Source of the DNA: CAZKUN01 sp964555935
Lineage (GTDB): Bacteria; Armatimonadota; Zipacnadia; Zipacnadales; VGFC01
DNA: 29,516 bases
Direction: 5' to 3'
Assembly: GCA_964555935.1 (NCBI GenBank)
Contig: CAZKUN010000102.1
Location: 1-29,516, forward strand
The translations under genes and the position numbers were made by a program. Shown piece by piece: positions 8,194 to 17,612 of this stretch. The notes under the pieces were generated by a model that was not told the DNA's origin, did not search any database, and was given only the letters and a program-made list of their open reading frames with translations. Numbering within the stretch: position 1 is the stretch's first letter; each line of letters starts with the position of its first letter.

Positions 8194-9552
8194 CTATGCC
8201 TCGTCCGAGGGCTCGACGCCCTCGCGCTTGAGGGGCAAGCGGACGGTGAACGTCGACCCCACGCCCACTTCACTCTCAACCGTGACCGTGCCTTCGTGCG
8301 CGTCGATGACGTTCTTGACGATCCGCGTGCCAAGCCCGGTTCCGCCGGGCTTGGTGCTGACGGCGTCGGCTGTGAAGAGCTTCTCGCGCACGTGCTCGGG
8401 TATACCGTTACCGGTGTCGGTGACCTTCAGCAAGAGGCACGCGCCGTCGGGGAACGAACCATCCTCGATCGCGCTGAGGTTGATGGTGACCGACCCGCCC
8501 GCGGGCGTCTCGGGGATGGCGTTGTTGACGAGGTTGTAGATGCAGTTGTAGAGCTGCTTCTGGTCGACGGGCGCGAGGGGGAGATCGTCCGGGATATCGA
8601 GGAGGACTTGGACGTCGGCCTTCTCGCCTACCATTGCGAGTGGCTGATACACCCTCGCCGCGATCACGCCGACGTCGAGCATCTCAAACGTGGGCTCGGC
8701 GACGATTCCCTTGACGCAATCCGCGATCTCGCGGACGCGGTCCTGCACCTGGAGAGCGCCGTCCAGCGTCATCTCAACCGCGTCCGGATAGAAATCCCGA
8801 AGCATCTCCATCGCGGCGTTGACGTTTTCCTTGACGCTCTCATCCTCACACGGTTCGAGCGCCGCGTCGAGGTCCTTGAATGCTTCCTCGAACATCATCT
8901 CGAGCGTTTGGGCGCAGGTCTGGACGGGCGTGACCATGTTCTTGATGTCATGGCTGATGTCGCCGAGGAGATTCACAACAACAGCCAACCGGGCTTCCTC
9001 GGAGAGGCGGGCCATCTCAAGCATCGTCGCCGCTTGGGCGGAGACGATTTCAAGCAGTTCGCAGTCGTCCTCGTCGAACCGTCCCTCGAACTTGTTGAGG
9101 ACCTGCATGACGCCGATTGGGTCACCGTCGCGGCTCTTGAGGGCGGCTGTAACCATGTTGTGCGTCTCGTAATCGATCTTCTCGCCGACGTCCTTGCGGT
9201 GATCTTTCTCCTTCGTGACATCCTCACTGATGCGGAACTCGCCGGTGGTGAAAACAGATCCCGCAATGCTGCTATCGTCCGGCTCGAGTTCCAGGCCGAT
9301 CAGGCCGGCCGATGCCTCGGGGAGAACGTAACGGAAGATCAGCTTCTCTTTCTCGGGGTCAAACAGGATCAGCGATCCAGCGCCAGCTTGGAGCGTCTCA
9401 AGCGAGACGCGCAACGTCTCGCGGAGGAGCGCGTCGTGGTCGATCTTGGAACTGAAGGCCTCGACAATCGTGTGAACGGCGTTGATCTGCCGGTCGAGCA
9501 GTTCGACACGGTTGCTCAGTTCGGTGATGCGATCGATTGGGTCCGCACTCAT
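8194..9552 (-). CDS. GAF-domain sensor histidine kinase
   Basis: A cytoplasmic sensor kinase of 452 residues. A short coiled segment (1-35) leads into a GAF domain (about 36-182, with NMVTAALKSRDGDPIGVMQ). Next come the dimerisation helix with DISHDIKNM (His201 as likely phosphoacceptor) and an HATPase domain with N-box NLVNNAI (340-346), G1 DTGNGIP (379-385) and G2 GGTGLGT (403-409). About 100 residues separate the H-box helix from the ATPase domain, a longer linker helix region than usual. No membrane segment is present. The ATG at 9552 is preceded by GGAGAG nine bases upstream. The gene follows glnE and the GYF-like gene on the same strand, so a role in nitrogen or redox signalling is plausible. 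No cognate response regulator is encoded on this strand; the ANTAR regulator at 17609 has its own kinase. Confidence 0.85.
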   Translation of the reverse strand: MSADPIDRITELSNRVELLDRQINAVHTIVEAFSSKIDHDALLRETLRVSLETLQAGAGSLILFDPEKEKLIFRYVLPEASAGLIGLELEPDDSSIAGSVFTTGEFRISEDVTKEKDHRKDVGEKIDYETHNMVTAALKSRDGDPIGVMQVLNKFEGRFDEDDCELLEIVSAQAATMLEMARLSEEARLAVVVNLLGDISHDIKNMVTPVQTCAQTLEMMFEEAFKDLDAALEPCEDESVKENVNAAMEMLRDFYPDAVEMTLDGALQVQDRVREIADCVKGIVAEPTFEMLDVGVIAARVYQPLAMVGEKADVQVLLDIPDDLPLAPVDQKQLYNCIYNLVNNAIPETPAGGSVTINLSAIEDGSFPDGACLLLKVTDTGNGIPEHVREKLFTADAVSTKPGGTGLGTRIVKNVIDAHEGTVTVESEVGVGSTFTVRLPLKREGVEPSDEA

Positions 9553-9639
9553 GGTTCAATACTCTCCAACGCGCTATCGGGCAGACGCGCACTCGTATGG
9601 GTTCGTCCCCGGGCTGTTATGTCCCTTCCGTCGCGCGCA

Positions 9640-10164
9640 TTAAGGAACGGTAAGCATCGGCCAGAGCGATAGCAATACCACGCTGCTCACGGCGAGCAGA
9701 AGAGCGAGAGTCCACACGGAGAGGGCGGCGGTCCGGTGAAGGGCGAGCCGTTTCTGCATCGCAAGGGGAGCGGCGCTGAGACCGACGACCGCGTCGCAGT
9801 AGATGCACCGGAGATCCGGCTCGATGTCGCGGCGGAGCGGTCCCCACGGCCATCCCCAGCGTGACGCGACGTTCGCAACCAGGCCTCCGCACTCAGGGCA
9901 ATCGCCAGGGGTGTCAAACACGGGACCCTCGACGCCGGCTACCGCGTCCGCGTGCGTCGGCGAGGGAGGCGGGTCCAGCGACAGGTCCGATAGCTCCGGA
10001 ACGGCGGACATAGGCTCCCAGTGGTCTCGACCTGGGACGCCGACGAGCGCCCCGGGGAGGATGCGCCCCTGCGTCCGCCACTTCCGCACAGTGCCAGTGT
10101 CGACGGGCCCGTATGTCCGCCCGCCAATTCTGACACGCCAGCCGGCTCTGCCTGCATTCTCCAA
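9640..10164 (-). CDS. GYF-like domain, zinc-ribbon and C-terminal membrane anchor protein
   Basis: A protein of about 174 residues. The N-terminal part (WRVRIGGRTYGPVDTGTV... to WEPMSAVPEL) looks like a GYF_2/DUF4339 domain, a peptide-binding module. A zinc ribbon follows (CPECGG and CIYC), and the chain ends in one hydrophobic helix (LLLAVSSVVLLSLWPML), suggesting a tail-anchored inner-membrane protein with a cytoplasmic head. The longest frame begins with GTG at 10182, but its first codons read AGGAGGGG, a perfect ribosome-binding site nine bases before a TTG at 10164. I therefore take TTG 10164 as the start. It lies 45 bases after the glnE stop, so it probably shares the glnE transcript. 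No enzymatic function is suggested. Confidence 0.7.
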   Translation of the reverse strand: MENAGRAGWRVRIGGRTYGPVDTGTVRKWRTQGRILPGALVGVPGRDHWEPMSAVPELSDLSLDPPPSPTHADAVAGVEGPVFDTPGDCPECGGLVANVASRWGWPWGPLRRDIEPDLRCIYCDAVVGLSAAPLAMQKRLALHRTAALSVWTLALLLAVSSVVLLSLWPMLTVP

Positions 10165-10209
10165 GGCGCTTCCCCTCCTCACCTAACACCTACCCAAGGG
10201 CCGACGACA

Positions 10210-13200
10210 TCAACCACCCAACCGCGCGACCGTACCTTCCCAAAACGAGCGCGAGGCCCGGCGGTGCGCGTCGAGATCAGCCGCGAGACACTCGGCGGCG
10301 GATCGGCCGCCATCTTCGCGGTATTCCAGCAGGCGCGCCAACGCCTCGAACCCGCCCGAGCCCGGCTCAATGGTACTCTCGTCCCAGGCGTGGACGATCT
10401 GGAGCCGACACTCAACGCGCCTCAAGAAGAGGTACGCTGACTCGATGCTCTCGGCCTCGGTGGACTCGAGCAGGCCCGCCGACGTCAGCGCGCGGATGCC
10501 ACTGAGCGTACCGTCGGCCCGGATGGACGCGGTCTCGTGGCCATGCGCGAGCTGCAGGAGCTGGGCGCCGAACTCGATGTCACCAATCCCGCCCGGTCCG
10601 AGCTTCACGTCCACCTTGCCGTCGGCCGTGTTGGCGCGCTCTTGCTCAATGCGCCCCTTCATGTGGATGATCTCGGCGAGTTCCTCGGGGCGCAACCCGT
10701 CGCGCCAGACGAAGGGAGCGACGGAGTCGACGAACGCCCGGCCGACGACATCGCTGCCGGCCACGGCGCGGCAGCGGATCAGCGCCATCCGCTCCCACGT
10801 CGAGGCGCGATTCGCGTAGTACTCGGCGCAGGCCGAGACCGACCGCACGAGCGGCCCGTTCTGGCCCTCCGGGCGAAGCCGAGCGTCGATCGTCAGCGGC
10901 GGCCCCTCTCCCGGCGCGGCAGCGCCCGCCGCGGCCAACACTCCGCTGGCCACGCGAGTGAACAGGCGCTGGCTGTCGGGGCCGGCGTCGCCTCCCTCAC
11001 CCCACACGAACATGACGTCGAGATCAGAGTTGTAGTGAAGCTCTCCGCCAGCGAGTTTTCCCATGCCCATCACGGCAAACGGCAACTCGCGGCCCGTCGC
11101 GCCGGCGGCATCGAGGCTGACCGTGTCGAGCAGTCCCTCAAGGCAGGCCTCGGCGATTACCGACAACTCGTTGATGGTGGTCTCGGTATCCGCGCCGTTC
11201 ATCAGATCGCGGACGCCGACGCGCAGCAGNNNNNNNNNNGCGGCGCCGAAAACGCGATACCGTCTGAATACGGAGCGCCGAATCGGACACATCATCGAGC
11301 CGAACGCCCAGCTCGCCCGTGACTTTCTCCCGACTGCGGACGGCTTCCATGAGGCCCGGATCCATGAGCATGTCGAAGTACTCGGGATGCCGGGCGAGGA
11401 TTGCCGAGAGGGATGCGCTGCAACCCGCGACGCGGACCAGCATCTCCACGACTTGGGGCTCGTCGGCGAGAAGCGAGTAGAGCGCGCCGTAAGACCCGAT
11501 CAGCCCGCAGAATTCCCCAAAGTTGGCGATCGACGCGTCTGGGTCCGGCGTCCGGGCGGCGGCTTGCAGAACAGATGGCGCCAGGTCGGCGAACTGCTCC
11601 GCCACCGAGGGAGGCAGCGGGGCTGTGACTGATCCATGGGCGAGGTGACGCAAGGCTCGCGCGCAGCGCTGCGCATCCTTCACGCCGTACTCCGCGAGCG
11701 CTTCGAGATCGTGCTGGGTGGGATCACCCGCAAGCAACACGAGCGATCGCGCGCGGATATCAGCGTCATCGCGCACGTCGAACATCTCCGAGAACAGCTT
11801 GGTGAAGAGCGCCCGAGCGTTCGATGCGTGTCGGTTGAACTCAGCCATGAGCAACTCGCCGGCTGACATGTCATCCATGGGCTCGAAGCCCAGACGCTGG
11901 GCGAACTTGTCGAGCGCGTCCGGATCGTCGGGCAGCTCTCGCGTGCCCAGACCGTGCATGAGCTGCAACTGGTGCTCGACGGTGCGGAGGAACACGTAGC
12001 CGGACGCGAGCGTCTGGTGCTCGGTCCCGGACAGATACCGGGCGGCTCCGAGAGCGCGAAGCGCCCCAAGCGTACTTCTCCTGCGGACGGTCTCGTCCTG
12101 GGTGCCAAAAACCAGTTGCAGGAACTGAACGGTGAACTCGATATCGCGGATGCAGCCGGGCCCCATCTTGACATTCCGCTTGCCGCCGGATTGGCGCGCC
12201 GAGGCCTCAACGCGGTTCTTGACCGTCTTGATCTCGGCGATGCCACCGGTGTCGAGGCGCTTGCCCCAGATGAAATCGGCGACGTTGCGCTGGAACCGGT
12301 CCGCGACGTCACGACTGCCCGCGACCCATGAGGCCTTGATGAGCGCCTGTCTCTCCCAGACCTGCCCCCATGACTCGTAGTACGTGGCGTAGCTCTGAAC
12401 CGTCCGCACCAGCGCGCCCGCGCCCCCCTCGGGTCGCAGCCGCATGTCGACGCGGAAGAGACCGCCGTCTGTGGTGAGGTTGCCGATGGCATCGATGAGT
12501 TGCGTCCCAACGCGCGTGAAGTAGCGCCGCACGGGCTCGGGCGGGCTGTCTGCGCCGCTCCACGAGGCGTCGTACATGAAGATGAGGTCGACGTCAGAGC
12601 TGTAGTTGAGTTCGCGGGCGCCCAGCTTGCCCATGGCCAACACCGCAAACTCCCGCCACCAACCGTCTGGGGCGTCCCGGACATCAGGCGGCTCGAGGGC
12701 GGCGAAGCACTGGCTCAAAGCAGCCTGGAGGCACGCGGACGCTAGATTGGAGATCTCATCAACCAAGTCCCCGAAGCTCGCGATGCGCAATATGTCGCGG
12801 GTCGCGATCCGCAGCAACTCCTTGCGTTTGAAGCGCCGGAGGCTGTCCGCTGATTCTCGGGCGCTCCGGATGGCATCGCTGACAAGTCCATCCCGGTCCT
12901 TGCGAGGCGGGCGTTCGTTCTCGGCCAACGCGACGCTAAATGGCAGGCAGACCTCGCGGAGGATGTCAGCCAGAAGCTGGCTACTCGCGCAGATGAGCGA
13001 GACCGTGTTCAAAGAGGCCGGAGCAGAGATCCAGGTCGTGACCAAGGCGTTCGTGTCGTCGCAGAGCCCCACGATGTGGTCGAGGTTATTCAGCGCCATG
13101 TCAGCGTCGGGAGATGCGGAAACGCTGCCAATCAGCAGCGGGAGAAGGCGAGGCATGCGATCGGAGGCAGCGGCTTCGATTGAGCGCAGATTCGCCATGG

Positions 13201-13333
13201 CGCGCCGAAGGTCGCGGGCACCCACGCGGGCGAGCAAGGCGTCGGCGCCTGCATCGGATTCCCCGCGGATCGCGCTCAGCAGCGAGGAGGCCTCTTCCGG
13301 CGATAGCACGTTGTTTAGGCTGTGATCGGGCAT
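10210..13333 (-). CDS. glnE: Bifunctional glutamine synthetase adenylyltransferase/adenylyl-removing enzyme, split by an assembly gap
   Basis: GlnE adds AMP to, or removes it from, glutamine synthetase in response to PII and glutamine. The gene encodes about 1040 residues with two tandem nucleotidyltransferase modules. The N-terminal module has MGKLGARELNYSSDVDLIF (Asp247, Asp249) and MGPGCIRDIEF; the C-terminal module has MGKLAGGELHYNSDLDVMF and LGPGGIGDIEF. Both pairs keep their metal-binding aspartates, so both activities should be intact. Ten Ns at 11230-11239 break the frame. The N-terminal frame ends in RFRRR and the C-terminal frame resumes with LLRVGVRDL, whereas the first half reads RFKRKELLRIATRDI intact. 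One glutamate codon probably belongs in the gap, so the apparent frameshift is artificial. The start is uncertain: ATG 13333 is used, with GTG 13339 and TTG 13342 as alternatives. Divergent from glnD. Confidence 0.93.
11230..11239. other. Assembly gap (ten Ns) inside glnE
   Basis: A run of ten N characters. Its length is not a multiple of three relative to the coding frame; alignment of the two GlnE halves predicts three bases here, so the N count is a placeholder. Confidence 0.97.
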
Positions 13334-13353
13334 ATCCACCAAGCAGTCGAAGT

Positions 13354-13365
13354 GGCCTCAAGGCC
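13354..13365. promoter_or_regulatory. Palindrome GGCCTCAAGGCC upstream of glnE
   Basis: A GGCCT/AGGCC inverted repeat lies 21 bases before the glnE start in the divergent glnE-glnD region. The position suits an operator, but no known binding protein is recognised. Confidence 0.3.
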
Positions 13366-13380
13366 CCAACAACTGAACCT

Positions 13381-13400
13381 GTCGGATCTGGAGATCCGAC
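13381..13400. repeat. Palindrome GTCGGATCT/AGATCCGAC between glnE and glnD
   Basis: Nine-base perfect arms with a two-base loop, followed by CTACGGGGG. The arms differ from the other palindromes of the window, but the CTACG tail is shared, so it is placed in the same family. It is the only such element in the 7965-26055 core. Confidence 0.6.
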
Positions 13401-13461
13401 CTACGGGGGTTTTGAGACCAGCAGCCGCGGGCCGGACCCCAGCGAGAGGAATTCGAAACCC

Positions 13462-13489
13462 TTGCGTTGAAGGCTGGGTCGAGTATAAC
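13462..13489 (+). promoter_or_regulatory. Candidate sigma-70-like promoter for the glnD operon
   Basis: TTGCGT (13462-13467) and TATAAC (13484-13489) are separated by 16 bases, 60 bases upstream of the glnD ATG. The -10 box is near consensus and the -35 box is partial. It is the only AT-rich hexamer of this kind in the divergent region. Confidence 0.35.
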
Positions 13490-13548
13490 CTCGGCCGTTA
13501 GGCCGCAGCAAGCCGGCCACGCAGAGGCCGCGCCTCAATCGCGAAACC

Positions 13549-16161
13549 ATGATTGACTCAACGCCCGAGATTCGCCAAGAGCACGCCATTGAGGTCGGCG
13601 CTCGTCTCGCCGCCGCGCGCGAGGCCGCCTTCGCCAAGCTCGCATCAGTGGGCGCGGGTGCCCTGGACGAATACGTCGCCGCGATGGACGCCGCGGTGGC
13701 TGAATCGTGCAAGTGGGCATTCCAACACGCCGCCCGAGAACTCGGGATTGAGTGGGACGGCGAGGTGACCGGCTTCGCCATCGCCGCAGTGGGTGGATAC
13801 GGCCGCTACCGGCTGGCCCCGTTCAGCGATATCGACATCGCCGTGATCGTGCCGGACGAAGAGGACCCACTCGTCCAACGGGCCGTCAGCCACGCGTACC
13901 ACGTGCTCATTGACGCCGCGCACAAGGGTCTGGGAGTTGCGGATGGGTACGCCTACTATGCTCTGAACGAGGAGTTCGAGCTTGATGAGCGGACGCTATC
14001 GGCACTGCTCGACGCGCGGCTGATCGCCGGAAGCCGGGATCTGGTGACCCGCCTCGAGGAAGAGGTCTATCGGCAGCTTGAGAGGCCGCTCTTTCTGCAG
14101 TGGAACCACGAGACCCGCCGACAGGCTCGCGCTCGGTTCGGCGACGTCCTGCACCTGCAGGAACCCAATATCAAAGAGAGCCCCGGAGGCCTCCGGGACC
14201 TTCAGTGCGCGCTATGGTCGGCCTCCAGCGTCTGGCGTCGCCCACCCGCGCAGATGCTCCAGCATCTGGTCACATCACGCCACCTCCGCCCCGAACTGGC
14301 GGAGGCAGCCCAAGCGGCCCAGGACTTCAACTGGACGATCCGCTCGTTCCTGCACCTCTCGGAGGGGCGCAAACGCGACGTGCTGGCCCTTGACTCCCAC
14401 GACGCCGCGGCTGAGACGCTCGGCTACTTTGACGAGGACGGCAAGCCCAGCCCAAACGCCCTCATGACCCGCTACTACGCGGAAGCCGAGGCGCTTGAGC
14501 AGATCAGCCGGCAGATCTTTGGGCTGTGCGAGGGCGCGCAGATCGACGTTGGCGACGGCTACTACGTGCAGGACCACCTGCTCTGGACGAATGACTGGTC
14601 GCAACTGCGCCACTCCCCCGAGCGAGCGCTGAAGGCGTTCGAACTCGCGCTGAAGTACAATGTGGGCTTGAGTCGGACCCTCGCGCGCCACCTTGAGGCC
14701 GCCCAGCCGATTGTCGAGCAGCACCGGGGATCTCCCGAGGCTGCCGCGAGCTTCCTGCAACTACTCAAGGCCGGCCCACGCGCCAACCGGATACTGCGGA
14801 TGGCTCAGGAGACGGGGGTACTTCAGGCGTACATCCCCGAATTCGGTGTCGCATTGCGCTGGAGTTCGGGCGAGCCGATGCACAAGTACACGGTCGGCGA
14901 GCACCTGCTCCGGACCGTCGAGCGGCTGGATATCATCGCGAACGATGAGGACGACTTCGGGCACCACGTGCAAGTGTTCTCGGAGATCGATCGCCCCGAG
15001 GTCCTAACGCTGGCCGCGCTGATGCACGACATTGGTCGTATCGAGCCGGATCGACCGCACTCTGAGGTCGGCGCCGAGATCACCTTGCGCGTCGGCAAGC
15101 GAATCGGGATGAGCCGGGCCGACGTCGAGGACGCGGCTGAGCTTGTCCGCAAGCATCTGATTCTCGATCGCGTCGCCACGCTTCGTGATGTGAGCGATGA
15201 GGCGACGATGCGCAACATCACCGAACAAGTCGGCAACGTGGAGTTTCTCAAGCGGCTCTACCTGCTGACAACGGCCGACATCATGGCGGTTGGCCCCGGC
15301 CTGTGGACGGACGTGCGCCGCGACCAGCTTGAGGATCTGTATTTCCGGATGCTGAAGCACCTGGTTGAGGACGAGCCGCTCGTCGCTTCGCAAGAGGATA
15401 TGGCCCGCTTGCGCGAGCGCACGACAGACACGCTGATGAGTAGCGGACGCCTCCCCGTCGGCGCGGTCAAGCGTCACTGCAAGCAGATGCCCGACTCCTA
15501 CTTCACCAGCACGCAAGTCGGGCTGATCGGCGTCCACGTTGGGCTTATCGAGAGGTTGGCGGACGAGAAGACGGTCATCGATGTCTATGCGGCGGAGAAG
15601 GCCCAGTACACGGAGCTGACCGTCGTCCGACATGATGACGATCTCCCCGGCCTCTTCGCTCGGCTTTGCGCCGCGGTCTACGCCAACGAACTCGACATCC
15701 ACGACGCGCGCATCTACACGCGCAAAGGCGAACACGCGATCGTCGTCGACTCGCTCTGGCTGACGTGGCAAGGCCGCCCAGCGCCGGAGGCGAAGGCCGA
15801 GGCGCTGCACCAAGACCTGCTTGAGGTGCTCGATGGAGGCGTGGATCCGGAGGCGCTGCTTGCCCGCAAGGGCCGACCGCGTCCCGTATCGCTGGACATT
15901 TGGCACCTCGATGCCCATAACGATGAATCCGACACGCACACGGTCATTGAGGCCACGGGACGGGATCAGATGGGCTTCCTTTACTGCGTGACGGCGGCGC
16001 TGTCGGAGGCAGGGCTGAACATCCACACGGCCAAGATCACGACGCGGGGTCGCCGCGCGATAGACGCGTTCTACGTGACGAACGCCCAGGGCCAGAAGCT
16101 CAGCGACGATGAGGCCCGCGAGGCGGAGCGCGCGCTGGCACGACTGCTGGGTGAGGACTGA
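13549..16161 (+). CDS. glnD: [Protein-PII] uridylyltransferase/uridylyl-removing enzyme
   Basis: GlnD uridylylates PII when glutamine is low and deuridylylates it when glutamine is high, setting GlnE activity. The 870 residues have the standard order and length. A nucleotidyltransferase domain carries GGYGRYRLAPFSDIDIAVI (82-100, Asp94 and Asp96). An HD domain carries MHKYTVGEH (His445, His452) and LMHDIGR (His493-Asp494). Two ACT domains lie at about 686-760 (ELTVVRHDDDLPGLFARL) and 798-865 (VIEATGRDQMGFLYCV). All catalytic residues are present, so both activities are expected. Translation from ATG 13549 has no strong ribosome-binding site. The TGA at 16159-16161 overlaps the next ATG by one base (TGATG), coupling it to the histidine kinase that follows. 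First gene of the plus-strand operon and divergent from glnE. Confidence 0.95.
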   Translation: MIDSTPEIRQEHAIEVGARLAAAREAAFAKLASVGAGALDEYVAAMDAAVAESCKWAFQHAARELGIEWDGEVTGFAIAAVGGYGRYRLAPFSDIDIAVIVPDEEDPLVQRAVSHAYHVLIDAAHKGLGVADGYAYYALNEEFELDERTLSALLDARLIAGSRDLVTRLEEEVYRQLERPLFLQWNHETRRQARARFGDVLHLQEPNIKESPGGLRDLQCALWSASSVWRRPPAQMLQHLVTSRHLRPELAEAAQAAQDFNWTIRSFLHLSEGRKRDVLALDSHDAAAETLGYFDEDGKPSPNALMTRYYAEAEALEQISRQIFGLCEGAQIDVGDGYYVQDHLLWTNDWSQLRHSPERALKAFELALKYNVGLSRTLARHLEAAQPIVEQHRGSPEAAASFLQLLKAGPRANRILRMAQETGVLQAYIPEFGVALRWSSGEPMHKYTVGEHLLRTVERLDIIANDEDDFGHHVQVFSEIDRPEVLTLAALMHDIGRIEPDRPHSEVGAEITLRVGKRIGMSRADVEDAAELVRKHLILDRVATLRDVSDEATMRNITEQVGNVEFLKRLYLLTTADIMAVGPGLWTDVRRDQLEDLYFRMLKHLVEDEPLVASQEDMARLRERTTDTLMSSGRLPVGAVKRHCKQMPDSYFTSTQVGLIGVHVGLIERLADEKTVIDVYAAEKAQYTELTVVRHDDDLPGLFARLCAAVYANELDIHDARIYTRKGEHAIVVDSLWLTWQGRPAPEAKAEALHQDLLEVLDGGVDPEALLARKGRPRPVSLDIWHLDAHNDESDTHTVIEATGRDQMGFLYCVTAALSEAGLNIHTAKITTRGRRAIDAFYVTNAQGQKLSDDEAREAERALARLLGED

Positions 16162-17612
16162 TGGCGCTGCAATCAGTCCGAGATCTGTGCGAGATTGCAG
16201 CCGACGTTGGGATCGAGGATGTCGCGACCCTCACGAACGTCGGCGCGCACCTGGACCTCCTCGCAGACATCGTGGGCGGCGACATCGCGCTGCTGGCCCA
16301 GGCCCATGAGCCGGGCCAGTCTGTCGTGCTCGCCGAAGGGCGGCCCGCCGGCCGACGGACGCTGTACGGCAAGTCGCGACTTGGGGAGCTGATTCCCCAC
16401 GAGACCGAGCCGCTGGTCGCCCGGTGCCTGACGACGAGGAAGCTCCAGCGGAGCCGCCACGCGACCTTGCTTGGCGGGCGGCCGGTCGAACAAGCCGTCT
16501 TGCCTGTGTTCGACCCACAGGGCTTGGCAATCGGTGCCTGCAGCATCGAGCGCAGCCTGCTCGACGGCGAACGCAAGGGGGCGCGAAGGGCGCTTAAGGG
16601 TGCGGCGGCGGCGCTATCGGGAACGCTCGCGAACGGCGCCCTCCAGCCCGGCGACCTGCTCCACGTGCTGCGGATGGCTCGCGGTCTCGCCATCATCAAT
16701 CCAGGCGGCGAGATCCTCTACGCTGATGCCGAGGCGCGTCGGGCGTGGGAGAAGGCCCAGTCCGGGGAGCCCCTGCAACATCGCCTGCCGGCGGGAGTGC
16801 CGGGCGAGGCGACGGCGCTCTCGCGAGCAACGCAGCCATGGGGCGATGAGTGCGAATTCGAGGTCGATGGAGTGATCTTCCGGAGGCAGGACATACTGCT
16901 CGAGCCAGGGCGGCTGGAGGGCAACACGCTCACGACGATCCGCGATGTCACGCACCTGCACGCGGGGCAGTGGCTCGTGTCCGGGCGCACGGCGGAGTTT
17001 CAGGAAATCCACCACCGGATCAAGAATAACCTGCAGACCATCAGCAGCCTGCTGCGGATGCAGGCCCGGCGCGAGGAATCGCCGCAGGCACAGGCGTCGC
17101 TGCAGACGGCGATCGGCCGCGTCCAAAGCGTCGCGTTCGTCCACGAGGCTCTATCCCTCGACGGCACGGACAGAGTCGACATCAAGGCTCTCGCGGAGAC
17201 GCTCATCGAGGCCGCGGTTCATGGACCACAACGAGCTGAGATCGCCATCACGACGGCAGTGCTCGGTCCGCGACTGCTGGTGCCCGCCAACCGGGCCAGT
17301 CAGATCGCGCTCGTGCTGAACGAACTCATCCAGAACGCCGTCAAACATGCGTTTCCCGAGGGACAGGCGGGGAGTCTGACCGCGCGCATCGATGCCAGCG
17401 AGGACGAGGTGCTTATCGCTGTCGAAGACGACGGCGTGGGGCTGCCCGAGGGATTCGACCTGCGAAAGACATCAAGCCTGGGTCTGCAGATCGCGCAACG
17501 GATCGTGGCGTCGGACCTTGGCGGGACGCTGGAGATGCACGGTGACGGTGGCACGGTCTCAGTAATGAGACTGCCGAGCGAGCTGGCCGATTGGGGGACG
17601 CAAGACCAATGA
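16161..17612 (+). CDS. PdtaS/EutW-like sensor histidine kinase (HisKA_2)
   Basis: A soluble kinase of 483 residues. An N-terminal GAF-like sensor domain (about 1-150) is followed by a PAS-like domain (about 165-275, GLAIINPGGEILYADAEARR). The H-box EIHHRIKNNLQTISSLL (282-298) is typical of HisKA_2 kinases such as PdtaS and EutW, and the ATPase domain has N-box LNELIQNAVKHAF (Asn387, Asn392) and G-box EDDGVGLP. Kinases of this subfamily characteristically pair with ANTAR response regulators, and one follows directly: this TGA (17610-17612) overlaps its ATG (ATGA). The pair should convert a small-molecule signal into RNA antitermination. The signal is unknown. Being coupled to glnD, nitrogen status is a natural guess, but that is inference. 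The start overlaps the glnD stop by one base. Confidence 0.88.
   Translation: MALQSVRDLCEIAADVGIEDVATLTNVGAHLDLLADIVGGDIALLAQAHEPGQSVVLAEGRPAGRRTLYGKSRLGELIPHETEPLVARCLTTRKLQRSRHATLLGGRPVEQAVLPVFDPQGLAIGACSIERSLLDGERKGARRALKGAAAALSGTLANGALQPGDLLHVLRMARGLAIINPGGEILYADAEARRAWEKAQSGEPLQHRLPAGVPGEATALSRATQPWGDECEFEVDGVIFRRQDILLEPGRLEGNTLTTIRDVTHLHAGQWLVSGRTAEFQEIHHRIKNNLQTISSLLRMQARREESPQAQASLQTAIGRVQSVAFVHEALSLDGTDRVDIKALAETLIEAAVHGPQRAEIAITTAVLGPRLLVPANRASQIALVLNELIQNAVKHAFPEGQAGSLTARIDASEDEVLIAVEDDGVGLPEGFDLRKTSSLGLQIAQRIVASDLGGTLEMHGDGGTVSVMRLPSELADWGTQDQ

Noticed and set aside
8296..9672. Plus-strand open frame of 458 codons opposite the GAF-kinase
   Set aside because: Antisense to a gene with complete kinase motifs; no domain visible and its end runs into the intergenic gap.
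11138..11295. Overlap of two apparently separate GlnE genes
   Set aside because: The overlap comes from reading through the ten-N gap in two frames; the halves are one gene.
13381..13400. Hexaloop reading of the palindrome (GTCGGAT-CTGGAG-ATCCGAC) as an ANTAR target
   Set aside because: The loop starts with C, the stem continues to pair into the loop, there is no second hairpin, and it lies upstream of the likely glnD promoter.
15004..16026. Minus-strand open frame of 340 codons inside glnD
   Set aside because: Antisense shadow of the HD and ACT domains; low-complexity composition and no motif.
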